A stretch of 64,000 nucleotides of DNA from contig NZ_CP066784.1 of NCBI RefSeq assembly GCF_028751195.1, positions 3,410,001 through 3,474,000 of the forward strand, in the 5' to 3' direction. A program made the position numbers and the translations under genes. Within the stretch, counting starts at the first letter, position 1, and the number at the start of each line of letters is the position of its first letter. Origin of the DNA: Alicyclobacillus sp. ALC3. GTDB lineage: Bacteria; Bacillota; Bacilli; Alicyclobacillales; Alicyclobacillaceae. Of the stretch, positions 17,510-26,040 are shown in pieces. The notes below the pieces were generated by a model. It was given only the letters and a program-made list of their open reading frames with translations, did no database searches and had not been told where the DNA came from.

Positions 17510-18241
17510 CTATTGCGGGCCCAGATGATTGATTTGGTTGCTATCGTTCGGGTTGATGTTATTGGTGGCAGATATGCGGCTCATTGAGTTGTAGCCCATT
17601 TGCCCGCCTATCCCTGATTGCATCATCACGCCAGGGCTTGCTTGATAGCTGTGGATCATCGTGTCTGTCGTCTTCTGCATGAGCGTCGGCACCTGATAGT
17701 AGCCACGCTGATTCATGTACATAAACGTGTCATAAGCTGCCTGATCGCACATCAGCGCGCCGTTGACGAGGAAACTGCGGAGTTCGGTATCCGCACACTC
17801 GAGTGCGAACGTCATCCAGGCGACTGCACCGTGTTTGTGCAGGTTTAATACAACACCGGAAATTGACCGGTCAGTGAGGGACTGTCCGTTTGGATTCGGC
17901 GCAGGCATCGAAGGCTGGCGCAACCCGAGTTTAGGCTCTCCGTTTATCTGCCCCGTGTATGATTGCCGATTGAATGTCGTGTGTCCGCGACCCTGAAGGA
18001 TTTGTACACCTTGCAAGTAGTGATTGCTTGCGTTGCGAGCCTGCTCTTCTAGAATGCGCCGCAACTGTGAATCCTGAACTTCCTGAGCAAAGTGAGAGAG
18101 TACATCTGCGTTTGCCGACTTCGTCATGAGAGCCTCGTTCATGACAATCAGTTCGTGTGCGCTAAACTCTGGAGTAGACGACCCCGACATGTTCCCGCCT
18201 TGCATTGGTGATCCACTTGAATTCATCCCGTTCATACCCAT
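17510..18241 (-). CDS. CotF-family spore coat protein
   Basis: 243-aa, Met/Gln/Asn/Ser-rich protein of the coat F family. A disordered Gly/Ser/Met-rich start is followed by helix FSAHELIVMNEALMTKSANA, a variable linker with NPNGQSLTDRSISG, and the second CotF half with ALMCDQAAYDTFMYMNQRGYYQVP. The ferritin-like two-helix layout and the GYY ending are typical. It is probably built into the spore coat during sporulation (family knowledge). The start is ATG 18241, about 12 bases after GGGAGG. Divergent from the aspartic protease gene. A second family member lies at 33926. Confidence 0.82.
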   Translation of the reverse strand: MGMNGMNSSGSPMQGGNMSGSSTPEFSAHELIVMNEALMTKSANADVLSHFAQEVQDSQLRRILEEQARNASNHYLQGVQILQGRGHTTFNRQSYTGQINGEPKLGLRQPSMPAPNPNGQSLTDRSISGVVLNLHKHGAVAWMTFALECADTELRSFLVNGALMCDQAAYDTFMYMNQRGYYQVPTLMQKTTDTMIHSYQASPGVMMQSGIGGQMGYNSMSRISATNNINPNDSNQINHLGPQ

Positions 18242-18397
18242 GTAAATCGAACGCCTCCCAAATTGGTTACTTCTTACGGATGTACACTGTCCGACGGACG
18301 GGGGCGTTATGCAGACCACACAACCGCCGGGTCAGACCGCACTGGCATTCCGTATGTTGGACATGTATGGATCTCAGCCAAAAGGAGTTGAAGCCTC

Positions 18398-18781
18398 TTG
18401 TACACTCGCATTGCTCAAATCAAGGGCTCGGTCCAGTACGATTCGTTCCAATTTCCGCTCATTGTCAACGGGGTGAGCGTGCCAGACATGGTGTTGGATA
18501 CTGGTGCCTTTGAGTTGACTTTCAACGCGAAGGTTGCAAAGCAATTGAACCTCCCGGTTCTACAACCGGTCCAGATTGGCGGCGTAGGTGGTCAAGCTAC
18601 AGCCTACACCTCCAGCTGCCGACTCAACCTTGGCGGGCATATCTATCGCAATGTCCCGTGTGTGGTCGACCCTAGCTTGAGCGAGAACGGTCTATTTGGC
18701 CTGCGCTTCTTTATCGACCAGAGTCTCGCGTTGACGCTCAATCCAGGGCGGAGTTTGCTTACCGTGTTTCGCAATCCCTGA
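18398..18781 (+). CDS. small retropepsin-like aspartic protease
   Basis: 127-aa single-lobe clan AA aspartic protease. The active-site motif VLDTGAFELTF follows a beta hairpin, and a second hydrophobic-hydrophobic-Gly segment (LFGLRFF) is where the fold needs it; such proteins work as dimers. No signal peptide or membrane segment is seen. The TTG start at 18398 lies 10 bases after AAGGAG. The substrate is unknown. Its position next to a divergent coat-protein gene could hint at a sporulation role, though that is weak evidence. Confidence 0.8.
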   Translation: MYTRIAQIKGSVQYDSFQFPLIVNGVSVPDMVLDTGAFELTFNAKVAKQLNLPVLQPVQIGGVGGQATAYTSSCRLNLGGHIYRNVPCVVDPSLSENGLFGLRFFIDQSLALTLNPGRSLLTVFRNP

Positions 18782-18858
18782 CAACGACAGCAACCCTAGT
18801 GATGGAAGTTGACAACTCTCGCAGACTACCCTAGACTGCGGGTATTCAACAGAATCTT

Positions 18859-19061
18859 ATCCGTTCGGGTGCCTGGGTGCTCTGAGGGACTGACCGCAAG
18901 GTCACGTCCCTCAGAGCGAACCGGGAGAATAGGGAAACCGGTGCGAATCCGGTGCGGTCCCGCCACTGTAATCAGCGTTAGGGTGCCATTTCCACTGCGA
19001 CTTGGTCGTGGGAAGGAACGGCCAACACCTGCTGAGAGCCAGGAGACCTGCCTGAATGGAT
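18859..19061 (+). promoter_or_regulatory. cobalamin riboswitch
   Basis: B12 box AGCCAGGAGACCTGCC at 19037-19052; conserved core with AATAGGGAAACCGGTGCGAA and GGTCCCGCCACTGT at about 18927-18970. A closing P1 stem of 11 pairs joins 18859-18869 (ATCCGTTCGGG) to 19051-19061. A long peripheral hairpin (18879-18917, GCAA tetraloop) carries a 12-bp and a 5-bp stem. It precedes the lipoprotein gene at 19235. Confidence 0.95.
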
Positions 19062-19129
19062 CTGAGCTCACCTTCGAGGAAAGGGTATGGAGCCGTTTAG
19101 TATGTTTGTACATACGGCGAGCCATGGAC

Positions 19130-19218
19130 CCTGTCACCCGACAGGGCCCTTCTTCGTGAGCGAGGAGTGCAGAAGGAACGACTAAGAAGGGCGGCGGTCC
19201 CTTTGGGACAGACGCCCA
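19130..19218 (+). terminator. expression-platform hairpins after the cobalamin riboswitch
   Basis: CCCTGTC-ACCC-GACAGGG (19130-19147), followed by CCCTTCTTCG, is a candidate ligand-dependent terminator. A second hairpin (GGGCG...GTCCC-TTT-GGGAC...CGCCC, 19190-19218) ends just before the ribosome binding site GGGAGG and could act on translation. Which one is the switch cannot be decided by eye. Confidence 0.5.
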
Positions 19219-19234
19219 CCAGGGAGGCAGAGGC

Positions 19235-20212
19235 ATGAAGAGAGTATGGGTCGCGGCTGTAGTCCTTGCAGGCACTATGGCAGTCGTCGGTTGTGGTACT
19301 GGGGCAACTGGGCAAAGCACAGGTAATACTGCGAGCACGGCCACAAGTACCAATTCCACTAGCGCCAGCCAGAGCAGTGTTTCCTACCCACTCACAGTGA
19401 AAGACCAGGTTGGCCACAGCGTGACCATTCCAAAGCAGCCAGTACACATCGCATCAACGACCGAAGGCACAGACGAAATTCTGACGGGCTTAGTCCCGAA
19501 GAAGGACATTGCGCTTGTGACCGCACAGGCTTCACAGCCCAATTTTTCGAATGTCGCATCACTTGTCAAGGGCATCCCGTCGATGGGAGCTGTGTCTGCT
19601 GAACAGGTCATCGCTGTTCACCCAGATTTAGTGTTGATGGCCAGCTACAACCAGTCGGGCGTCGTGCAGCAGATTGAGCAGGCGGGTTCACCCGTCTACG
19701 AGTTTGCTAACTTTAATTCAATGTCCGAAATTGAGCAAAACATCAACATTCTTGGCAAGCTTGTAGGCGAGCCGACCAAGGCGGCACAAATGGTACAGAT
19801 GATGCAACGCAAGATTGGCGCTGTGCAAAAGGCCGTTCGCGGGTTACCGAAGCCGACTGTGCTGGACTACGGTTCCTATGGCTACGCTGCCGGTAATGGC
19901 ACGACGATTCAAAACATCATCACGGACGCGGGCGGTGTAAACGCGGCGGCAAAGCTAAATGGCTGGTCTGCGATCACCACAGAAGAAGTCGTCAAACTGA
20001 ACCCGGATGTGATTATTGACACCACAGATGATGCCGCATTTAAGCAAAAGTTGCTGAGTGACCCGGCCCTACAGTCAGTCAACGCGATCAAGAACCACCG
20101 GGTGTACATCTTGTCTGGAGCCGACCTTGGCAGCGTATCTCAGTACATCTACCGGGCTGTTGAGGACGTCGCGAGAGTCCTGCACCCGCACGCGAACGTG
20201 CCGACGAACTGA
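19235..20212 (+). CDS. cobalamin-type ABC substrate-binding lipoprotein (BtuF-like)
   Basis: 325-aa class III periplasmic-binding-protein lipoprotein. The signal MKRVWVAAVVLAG ends in a lipobox at Cys20 (AVVGC), then a Ser/Thr linker. The PF01497-type domain shows VTIPKQPVHIAS, VSAEQVIAVHPDLVLM, the long linker helix region and LDYGSYGYAAG. The family binds B12, haem or ferric siderophores; the upstream cobalamin riboswitch makes a corrinoid the likely ligand. It starts at ATG 19235 after GGGAGG. No BtuC/BtuD genes follow, so its permease and ATPase must be encoded elsewhere. Confidence 0.88.
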   Translation: MKRVWVAAVVLAGTMAVVGCGTGATGQSTGNTASTATSTNSTSASQSSVSYPLTVKDQVGHSVTIPKQPVHIASTTEGTDEILTGLVPKKDIALVTAQASQPNFSNVASLVKGIPSMGAVSAEQVIAVHPDLVLMASYNQSGVVQQIEQAGSPVYEFANFNSMSEIEQNINILGKLVGEPTKAAQMVQMMQRKIGAVQKAVRGLPKPTVLDYGSYGYAAGNGTTIQNIITDAGGVNAAAKLNGWSAITTEEVVKLNPDVIIDTTDDAAFKQKLLSDPALQSVNAIKNHRVYILSGADLGSVSQYIYRAVEDVARVLHPHANVPTN

Positions 20213-20371
20213 ACGCGCGTACCTGAACCTTGACGGAGCACACGCTGAACTGAGCGCCCTGTGAACGCTCCGTACAAATCGCAGAACTTTCCTCCACGGC
20301 GGCATGAGTTTGCGCCAAGCGGGTCACGCTATGGGGCAGAGAAAACCATGATCTGCTTGGGGGGGTAGCAT

Positions 20372-21235
20372 TTGCAGGGACTATTCGATCGCGTGCTGAC
20401 CCGTTGCAAAGGGCGCGGAGTGGGTCACAGGCGCATCACTTATGCTGCTGTCTTGTTCACTTGTGCTGCTGTGTGCGGCAACCCCGCGACGTCGGCTGTG
20501 GCCGCGACGATTCGATCCGTGTCAGCAGCACAGACTTTGTCGACGCCAGTCTCATCAGTGCCACAGCCCGGAACATATGGAAACAGCACGCAGCCTGGAG
20601 CGCCATCAGGCACTACAGCGCAGGGTAACGCTACGCAGCCAAAAGCCGGCGCAGGACAGTTTGAAACTGTACTCTTTCGGGTGGGCTCGCCGAGTGGAAA
20701 GCGAGTGTCTGGTGCCCGGGTGATTGTACTCGATCCCGACGGTGACATCGTCACGACCGGCCTAACGGACGCGACCGGTGAATGGGGGGCGCCGGTACCC
20801 ATTCAGGTGGACGGCCGTTTCGCTTCCGTTCGTCGGATGGGTACGGTGGCTGCCATTGTCGTCGCCACCGGATACAATGAGCAGGTCATCTTTACGATCC
20901 CGGTGCTTCCGCACGCCGTGCAGCCTGTCATTTTGAATCCGATCACACCTGGGGCCCGCAATGAACCCCTGGCGACACTGGGGAACCTGCACAGACAGGA
21001 CGTTCGGGTGCTGATTGACACGTATGCGAACAAACTGGGCTTAAAGCGCCAACCGCCGGTTCATGGGGAGTACGGATACGCTCCGTGGGGACCTGGTCTA
21101 GAGCCGCGAATGACGCGCGGAGAGCAAGGGCCCGGTCCGACGGGCGAGACACACGTCCACACTGGTCAATCGAGCTCAGGCCAAGCAGGGCACGCAGGGC
21201 AGGCAGGCCAGGGTGAAGGCGGTTCTCCGCAATGA
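20372..21235 (+). CDS. secreted protein with a carboxypeptidase-regulatory-like beta domain
   Basis: 287 aa, not recognised as a named family. A basic start and hydrophobic stretch (YAAVLFTCAAVCGNPATSAVAA) look like a signal peptide. A Pro/Gly/Thr-rich linker follows, then a ~100-residue beta domain (VLFRVGSPSGKRVSGARV to QVIFTIPV) resembling CarboxypepD_reg/transthyretin-like folds, and a disordered Gly/His/Gln tail. The TTG start at 20372 follows a G-rich site. It overlaps the SpoIID-like gene by four bases (ATGA), so the two probably act together at the cell surface or in the spore. No enzymatic motif seen. Confidence 0.65.
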   Translation: MQGLFDRVLTRCKGRGVGHRRITYAAVLFTCAAVCGNPATSAVAATIRSVSAAQTLSTPVSSVPQPGTYGNSTQPGAPSGTTAQGNATQPKAGAGQFETVLFRVGSPSGKRVSGARVIVLDPDGDIVTTGLTDATGEWGAPVPIQVDGRFASVRRMGTVAAIVVATGYNEQVIFTIPVLPHAVQPVILNPITPGARNEPLATLGNLHRQDVRVLIDTYANKLGLKRQPPVHGEYGYAPWGPGLEPRMTRGEQGPGPTGETHVHTGQSSSGQAGHAGQAGQGEGGSPQ

Positions 21236-21873
21236 GCCGTCAAAAACCTGCATCGCTCAGCGTTCGCCTTGCCACTGTCCTGGGCGCGGCTGCGACGGCG
21301 CTAGTTGTCACAGTGTACCCTGCGCGCTCGGCTGCAGCTCAGACGCAGACAGTGTACAACACGTCCCTGCCGTCCTTGATTCATGTAGCCATCCGTGAAG
21401 GCAACAATCCTCGCGGGCCGATTCTGTGGGTGCAGACGGTAGGCTTCGAGGAGTACTGCGACGATGTGTTGCCTAACGAGTGGATGCCGTCCTGGTCACC
21501 GGAAGCCTTGCGTGCAGGGGCTGTGGCGATCAAGATGTTTGCCTGGTATCACACTCTGCACCCAGTTACGATTGCCGGATTTACCTTTGATGTTGACAAC
21601 ACGACGAACTTCCAAGAGTACAAGTACTTAAGTGGTACGACCGTCACAAATGCTGCCACGAGGTCCACATGGAGAGAAGTCTTCGTGCCACCGTCTGGTG
21701 TCATCCAGCAACTCGACTATCGGGCAGGTATACCGAACAGTCCAAACTGGGCGTTTGTCGGATCACAGAGAATGGCGCAGTGGGGATCGCAGTATTGGGG
21801 GGCAGTTGCGCTGATGTCACACCTGAACATCTTAAATTTGTACTACCCTGGCCTCACCATGCGGTACATCTGA
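21232..21873 (+). CDS. secreted SpoIID/LytB-domain protein
   Basis: 213 aa with an N-terminal signal (LATVLGAAATALVVTVYPARSAAA). The mature part matches the SpoIID/amidase-enhancer domain: VGFEEYCDDVLPNEWMPSW, EALRAGAVAIKMFAWY and a late SQRMAQWGSQYWG helix. SpoIID domains bind or cleave peptidoglycan glycan strands, and the Glu in VGFEEY is where SpoIID has its catalytic Glu (family knowledge). At ~210 residues it is shorter than SpoIID itself. The start overlaps the upstream stop (ATGA), indicating coupling; a strong terminator follows. Confidence 0.8.
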   Translation: MSRQKPASLSVRLATVLGAAATALVVTVYPARSAAAQTQTVYNTSLPSLIHVAIREGNNPRGPILWVQTVGFEEYCDDVLPNEWMPSWSPEALRAGAVAIKMFAWYHTLHPVTIAGFTFDVDNTTNFQEYKYLSGTTVTNAATRSTWREVFVPPSGVIQQLDYRAGIPNSPNWAFVGSQRMAQWGSQYWGAVALMSHLNILNLYYPGLTMRYI

Positions 21874-21894
21874 TGCGGACATGGGGAAAGGAAA

Positions 21895-21927
21895 ACGGGT
21901 GCGCCGAAACGTGGCGCACCCGTTTTT
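21895..21927 (+). terminator. rho-independent terminator after the SpoIID-like gene
   Basis: Stem ACGGGTGCGCC/GGCGCACCCGT with a 7-base loop and T5 tail, 22 bases past the stop. Confidence 0.92.
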
Positions 21928-22051
21928 AGGCATTCTTTCAGGATGCTATTCGAAACGTTCTTGAGAGGGCTTTCTGCCGGGTGGAAGAAAACGTGTATTT
22001 ACACTTGCATATTTGTCTGGATCATGCAATTCTATCTGCAAGGTGGTTTCT

Positions 22052-23086
22052 ATGAATCGGGTCGAGCAATTGATTCTGAGTTCGATGGCATGGATCGACG
22101 CTGTAAATGCGGTCGATTTGTTACACAAGGCGGCGCCTGTGCTGGAAACTTTGTTTCGTGCAGACGGCGGCTTCTTTTTGTATGTGGAAAATGACGGTGA
22201 CGACTTGTTTGTGCGAGTCTACGATGCCTATGGCGTCACCCGAGGTCAAGACGAGGAATTGGAGCAGAGGGTCCGCACCGGACAGTGGTTTCAGCGTCTG
22301 CCCCACGTGCTTCGCCTTGGGGTGTGGAGCCCGGCAACAGACTTTCCGGAGAGTTGGCAACCGTATATGGCGCAGATTGGTGTGACCTGCGCGGGTGTGT
22401 GGCCAATCCAGGCTCACGAGCGGGTCGCAGGTGCTGTCATTCTGGCACGCAAGGAACTGCCTGCGAACATCGCGCGGGAGAATAGGATTATCCGGCTCGG
22501 CGTACAGCAACTGTCGATTGTGTTGAGTCTGATTGTGGATCGCGAACAGGCTGAACTGTCGAGTCTGTCCGACCCGCTTACCGGGTTGCCGAACCGCCGC
22601 GGGTTCATGGCGCGATGGGACGAATGGCGCGAAGCGTGCATGTACAGCGGACAAGCTATTTGCCTTGGGATTCTCGACGTGGACCAGTTCAAGCACATCA
22701 ACGATACACAGGGGCACTGGATTGGTGATCAGATGCTACAGGACATTGCCGCAAAGCTTAGCACAATCGTTGCTGGGCAGGGAATGTGCGCGCGGTGGGG
22801 TGGAGACGAGTTTATCTTCGTCGTTTCAAGCGGCGGTGCGCCAGAGGCTCTGGAAGCGAACCTGACTGCACAACTGCGAGAAACGCTGCCATTTGTGTCG
22901 TTTGGCACAATCATGTTGGAAAGTCACAGTGCGGGTTTCGACGAATCCCGCGCCATCGCCGACGAGCGTATGTATCGGTCGAAGGCCCAGCGAAAACGCG
23001 CTGGTCACAAAGTGCGCAGCGGCTCGCGCAGAGCGTCGCAGCTCCGAAAAAACACCGTCGTGGCCGGGCAAAAACCGGTGCTGTAA
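22052..23086 (+). CDS. GAF-like/GGDEF diguanylate cyclase
   Basis: 344 aa, cytoplasmic. Residues ~1-165 look like a GAF-type sensor (FRADGGFFLYVEND, GVWPIQAHERVAGAVILAR). The GGDEF domain (~180-320) has DPLTGLPNRRGF, the Mg-binding DVDQFKHIND and an intact active site RWGGDEF, so c-di-GMP synthesis is plausible. The RxxD inhibitory site expected about five residues before GGDEF is replaced by AGQGM, so product inhibition is probably absent. A very basic tail follows. The start is ATG 22052 after AAGGTGG. Its stop lies two bases from the end of the convergent ThiF-like gene. Confidence 0.9.
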   Translation: MNRVEQLILSSMAWIDAVNAVDLLHKAAPVLETLFRADGGFFLYVENDGDDLFVRVYDAYGVTRGQDEELEQRVRTGQWFQRLPHVLRLGVWSPATDFPESWQPYMAQIGVTCAGVWPIQAHERVAGAVILARKELPANIARENRIIRLGVQQLSIVLSLIVDREQAELSSLSDPLTGLPNRRGFMARWDEWREACMYSGQAICLGILDVDQFKHINDTQGHWIGDQMLQDIAAKLSTIVAGQGMCARWGGDEFIFVVSSGGAPEALEANLTAQLRETLPFVSFGTIMLESHSAGFDESRAIADERMYRSKAQRKRAGHKVRSGSRRASQLRKNTVVAGQKPVL

Positions 23087-23088
23087 GC

Positions 23089-24252
23089 CTACATCCCGAT
23101 GTAGCGAGCGTAGATCGCGCGCGCTTCGTGAGGGTCCTCGATGCCGTGCAGTAAGGCGCGACCGTCGGCGAACAGCGTGATCTGAAACTGCCCGAAGTCA
23201 CACCGCAAGAGAGAGGCGTTTTGCCGGACACTGCCGTGTTTCGCAAGGTTTGCAGCCACTTGGCTCAAGTTGACCGAGTTGCTCACAGCGGGCCGAACTT
23301 GAATTGTCTGCCGTCCGCACAAGGAGACAGTCAGGCCGTCCGTCCGGGACTCTAGAGCGTGGAATGTGTGTTCGCCGCAGCAGGGGCAACTCGCATTTGG
23401 CGACCCGAAGGCCATCTGTGAAAAGTCGTTGCGCCAGAGGTCAACGAGTATCATCACGTTACTAAGCGCGTCAAGGTTGCCTGTCAGGTACTTTAGTGTT
23501 TCAGCCACTTGAATGGACGCGACGACTGAGACTACGGGCGCGATTACTCCGACTGTGTCACAAGTGTCATGGCCACCGTTAGCGCCTTCACCAAACAGGC
23601 AGACCAGACACGGCGTATGTCCTGGGCGGATGAACGCCGCTGATCCGTAAGAGCTGACTGCACCACCGTACGCCCATGCAATACCGTGCTTGACGGCTAC
23701 ATCGTTAATCAGGTAGCGTACCTCAAAGTTGTCGGTGCCATCAAGAATGACATCTGCGTCGGAGAGCAACTCCTCCGCGTTTCTCCACGTGAGGTCCGTC
23801 ACCTGCGCTTCGATGGTCACTTCCCCGTTCGCCTGCCGCAATGTCGCTGCCGCCGCCTCGGCTTTCGCCACGCCGCTCTGCGCATCTATTTCGTCAAACA
23901 GAGACTGGCGCTGTAGATTCGTCACCTCGACGATATCCCGATCGATGAGCCGCACAAAGCCGACGCCTGCGCGTACCAGTTGCGTGGCAAGGACTGTGCC
24001 TAGCGCGCCAATGCCTACAATAGCAACGCGCGACTGTCCGAGGCGCAGTTGTCCGTCACGCCCGATTGGGCGAAACAGAGTCTGCCGCGCATAGCGGGCG
24101 TGCGGGGCCTGGATGGCGCCGGAAGGCTGGATGGCGCCGGGGGTCTGGCGGGAGTTCGGCGTCTGCTGTTGGGGATGGCATTTAGGTCCGTGATCATTAG
24201 AGTAATCGTGAGTTGTCGACTCGTGATGCTGGGAGTTTGCGTCGTCGTTCAT
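23089..24252 (-). CDS. ThiF/MoeB-family E1-like adenylyltransferase
   Basis: 387 aa. A ~65-residue His/Gln/Pro-rich disordered leader precedes RYARQTLFRPIGRDGQLRLG and the nucleotide loop VAIVGIGALGTVLATQLVRAG; ILDGTDNFEVRYLIND follows. The catalytic Cys is in DTCDTVGVIAP, and zinc cysteines occur as CLVC and CPCC. The family adenylates and thiolates sulfur carriers such as ThiS or MoaD. The C-terminal ~90 residues (TVSLCGRQTIQVRP onward) look like the extra domain of some ThiF/MoeB proteins, not a rhodanese. Which carrier it serves is undecided. The start is ATG 24252 with AGGAGG six bases away. Confidence 0.88.
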   Translation of the reverse strand: MNDDANSQHHESTTHDYSNDHGPKCHPQQQTPNSRQTPGAIQPSGAIQAPHARYARQTLFRPIGRDGQLRLGQSRVAIVGIGALGTVLATQLVRAGVGFVRLIDRDIVEVTNLQRQSLFDEIDAQSGVAKAEAAAATLRQANGEVTIEAQVTDLTWRNAEELLSDADVILDGTDNFEVRYLINDVAVKHGIAWAYGGAVSSYGSAAFIRPGHTPCLVCLFGEGANGGHDTCDTVGVIAPVVSVVASIQVAETLKYLTGNLDALSNVMILVDLWRNDFSQMAFGSPNASCPCCGEHTFHALESRTDGLTVSLCGRQTIQVRPAVSNSVNLSQVAANLAKHGSVRQNASLLRCDFGQFQITLFADGRALLHGIEDPHEARAIYARYIGM

Positions 24253-24441
24253 AGTGAGCCTCCTATGCGTCAAAGCAAGCAACCGTGCTGTCCCTATCAT
24301 ACCCCATGCGTTCGGTTGGATCGGGACGGAGACGCATTTTTTCGCGCGCCGAATTGGATATCTATCGTGTTACCGAAGATTTTGACATAGAATGAAGGGG
24401 AGCGTGAGGTACGTAATCTCAGGATGGTTGGAGGGAGCAAG

Positions 24442-24996
24442 ATGGGTAAAAAGGTTCTGATTGTCACTGGTGACGCAGTCGAAGCGCTTGAAGTCTACTA
24501 CCCTTACTTCCGGTTGCTAGAGGCCGATGTCGAAGCCGTGATTGCCGCACCCACAACCAAGACCCTGCACACTGTCGTACACGACTTCGTTGAAGGCTGG
24601 GAAACGTACACGGAGAAGCCAGGCTATTTGATTCAGGCACAGACCTCCTTCGAAGAGGTCAATCCGGCCGACTACGACGGACTGATTATTCCCGGCGGTC
24701 GCGCTCCGGAGTACATTCGCTTGAACAAGGCGCTCCCGGGCATTCTTCGCCACTTCTTTGAAACGGGCAAGCCCGTTGGCGCGATTTGCCACGCCGCCCA
24801 AGTGCTCGAGACGGTCCGCGATGTTCTGCAAGGCCGTGAAATGACGGCGTACATCGCGTGCAGCCCGAGCGTCGAGGCGATGGGCGCACGCTACATCAGC
24901 GAGACGCTGCATGTGGATGGGAACCTGGTGTCCGGGCACGCGTGGCCTGACTTGCCTGGGTTCATGCGGGAGTTCTTGAAGCTGCTGAATGAGTAA
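24442..24996 (+). CDS. DJ-1/PfpI-family protein
   Basis: 184 aa, glutamine-amidotransferase-like fold. The nucleophile elbow is GAICHAAQ with Cys116; GLIIPGGRAPEYIR precedes it, holding the Glu that lowers the Cys pKa in this family, and SGHAWPDLPGFMREF follows. Members include deglycase/chaperone-like stress proteins and PfpI-type peptidases; the exact activity cannot be read from sequence. The start is ATG 24442 after GGAGGGAG; an in-frame ATG at 24424 precedes that site. Alone between divergent and co-directional neighbours. Confidence 0.88.
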   Translation: MGKKVLIVTGDAVEALEVYYPYFRLLEADVEAVIAAPTTKTLHTVVHDFVEGWETYTEKPGYLIQAQTSFEEVNPADYDGLIIPGGRAPEYIRLNKALPGILRHFFETGKPVGAICHAAQVLETVRDVLQGREMTAYIACSPSVEAMGARYISETLHVDGNLVSGHAWPDLPGFMREFLKLLNE

Positions 24997-25022
24997 AAGC
25001 GGTGGTGTAGGTGTAGAACTGC

Positions 25023-25178
25023 GGCGAGCATAGGTGCAGCAGATCGGTGAGGCGAGCATAGGTGTCGCGAGCATAGGTGCCTGGAGCGGGGCATACGTAA
25101 GGCGAGGGTCGCTGCCGCGATCGTAACAATTTGATAGAGTGATAGACTCTGCCCCCGGCTGGTTGGTCGGGGGCTTTT
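25023..25178 (+). terminator. gap after the DJ-1 gene: short direct repeats and a terminator
   Basis: CGAGCATAGGTG occurs three times (25025-25036, 25053-25064, 25068-25079). Then GCCCCCG (25151-25157) pairs with CGGGGGC (25168-25174) and is followed by TTTT, a terminator about 155 bases past the DJ-1 stop. No ORF here. Confidence 0.7.
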
Positions 25179-25325
25179 CGTGATCCGCCGAGTTTAGGTC
25201 ATCGTAAGCACATGCGAAATCTCCTGTCCCTCATCGACAACGTATCGTAGCCACACTACGGTGTGACTGTAGGGACGCGATCCTAAGTCAAGTCATTAAA
25301 GCAAGAGTTGGAGGGGCGGAGCGAG

Positions 25326-25997
25326 ATGGACTTCGAACAGGCGTACCGGGAGTTGCTGGAGCACCAGACTGCGCTAGGGCACAAGCGAGCGGAGGAGATG
25401 GCAGACAAGGACCGTCAGCACGCGGAGAGGATGTTTCTGCAGTGGGTGTGGTGGCCGGGTTTTCAGAGCTTCGCGAATCTCTACCCGGAGTATGCGGTTC
25501 GCGACTACAAAGATGGCAAGAGGTACATCGACTTTGCGTATATCCACGAGCCGTGGCGGATCGCGATCGAGATCGACGGAATCAGTTCTCACTTGCGCGA
25601 CATTTCTCAGGAGCAGTTTGCTGACCACCTCAGGCGCCAGAATCACTTAATCATCGACCGTTGGAACTTGCTCCGATTTGCATATCAAGACGTGAAAGAG
25701 CATCCGCGCGCTTGCCTACAGATGATTCAGCAACTGATCGGGCGCCTCACTGCGGAACCCACGCTGGACCTGCAGGACGAAAGAGCAGTCGAGCGGGAGA
25801 TTCTGCGCTTTGCATATGGCGTAGGGCGGCCGATTACGGTACGGGATGTTATGACGCTGTGTCATCTGGGTGCACATGCGGCATCTGCCCACTTGAAACG
25901 TCTGGTGGATGAAGGGTGGCTTGAAGTTGCGAGTGGAACAACGCGGCGGATTAGTTCGTACCGGATGCATCCCTCCCGCGCCAACGTGAGGTTGTGA
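25326..25997 (+). CDS. DUF559/Vsr-like nuclease domain fused to a winged helix
   Basis: 223 aa. Residues ~1-40 are a charged helix. Residues ~55-145 fit the DUF559/very-short-patch-repair endonuclease fold: YPEYAVRDYKDGKRYIDFAY gives the Asp, IAIEIDG the ExD, then HLRRQNHLIIDRWNLLRF. The C-terminal ~70 residues (GRPITVRDVMTLCHLGAHAA, LKRLVDEGWLEV) look like a winged helix-turn-helix. DNA cleavage is plausible but unproven. The start is ATG 25326 after GGAGGGGCGGAG. It lies immediately upstream of repeat array A. Confidence 0.8.
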   Translation: MDFEQAYRELLEHQTALGHKRAEEMADKDRQHAERMFLQWVWWPGFQSFANLYPEYAVRDYKDGKRYIDFAYIHEPWRIAIEIDGISSHLRDISQEQFADHLRRQNHLIIDRWNLLRFAYQDVKEHPRACLQMIQQLIGRLTAEPTLDLQDERAVEREILRFAYGVGRPITVRDVMTLCHLGAHAASAHLKRLVDEGWLEVASGTTRRISSYRMHPSRANVRL

Positions 25998-26040
25998 AGT
26001 GGTTAGCTCGGGCGGCTCGGGCGGCGCGGGCGGCGCGGGT

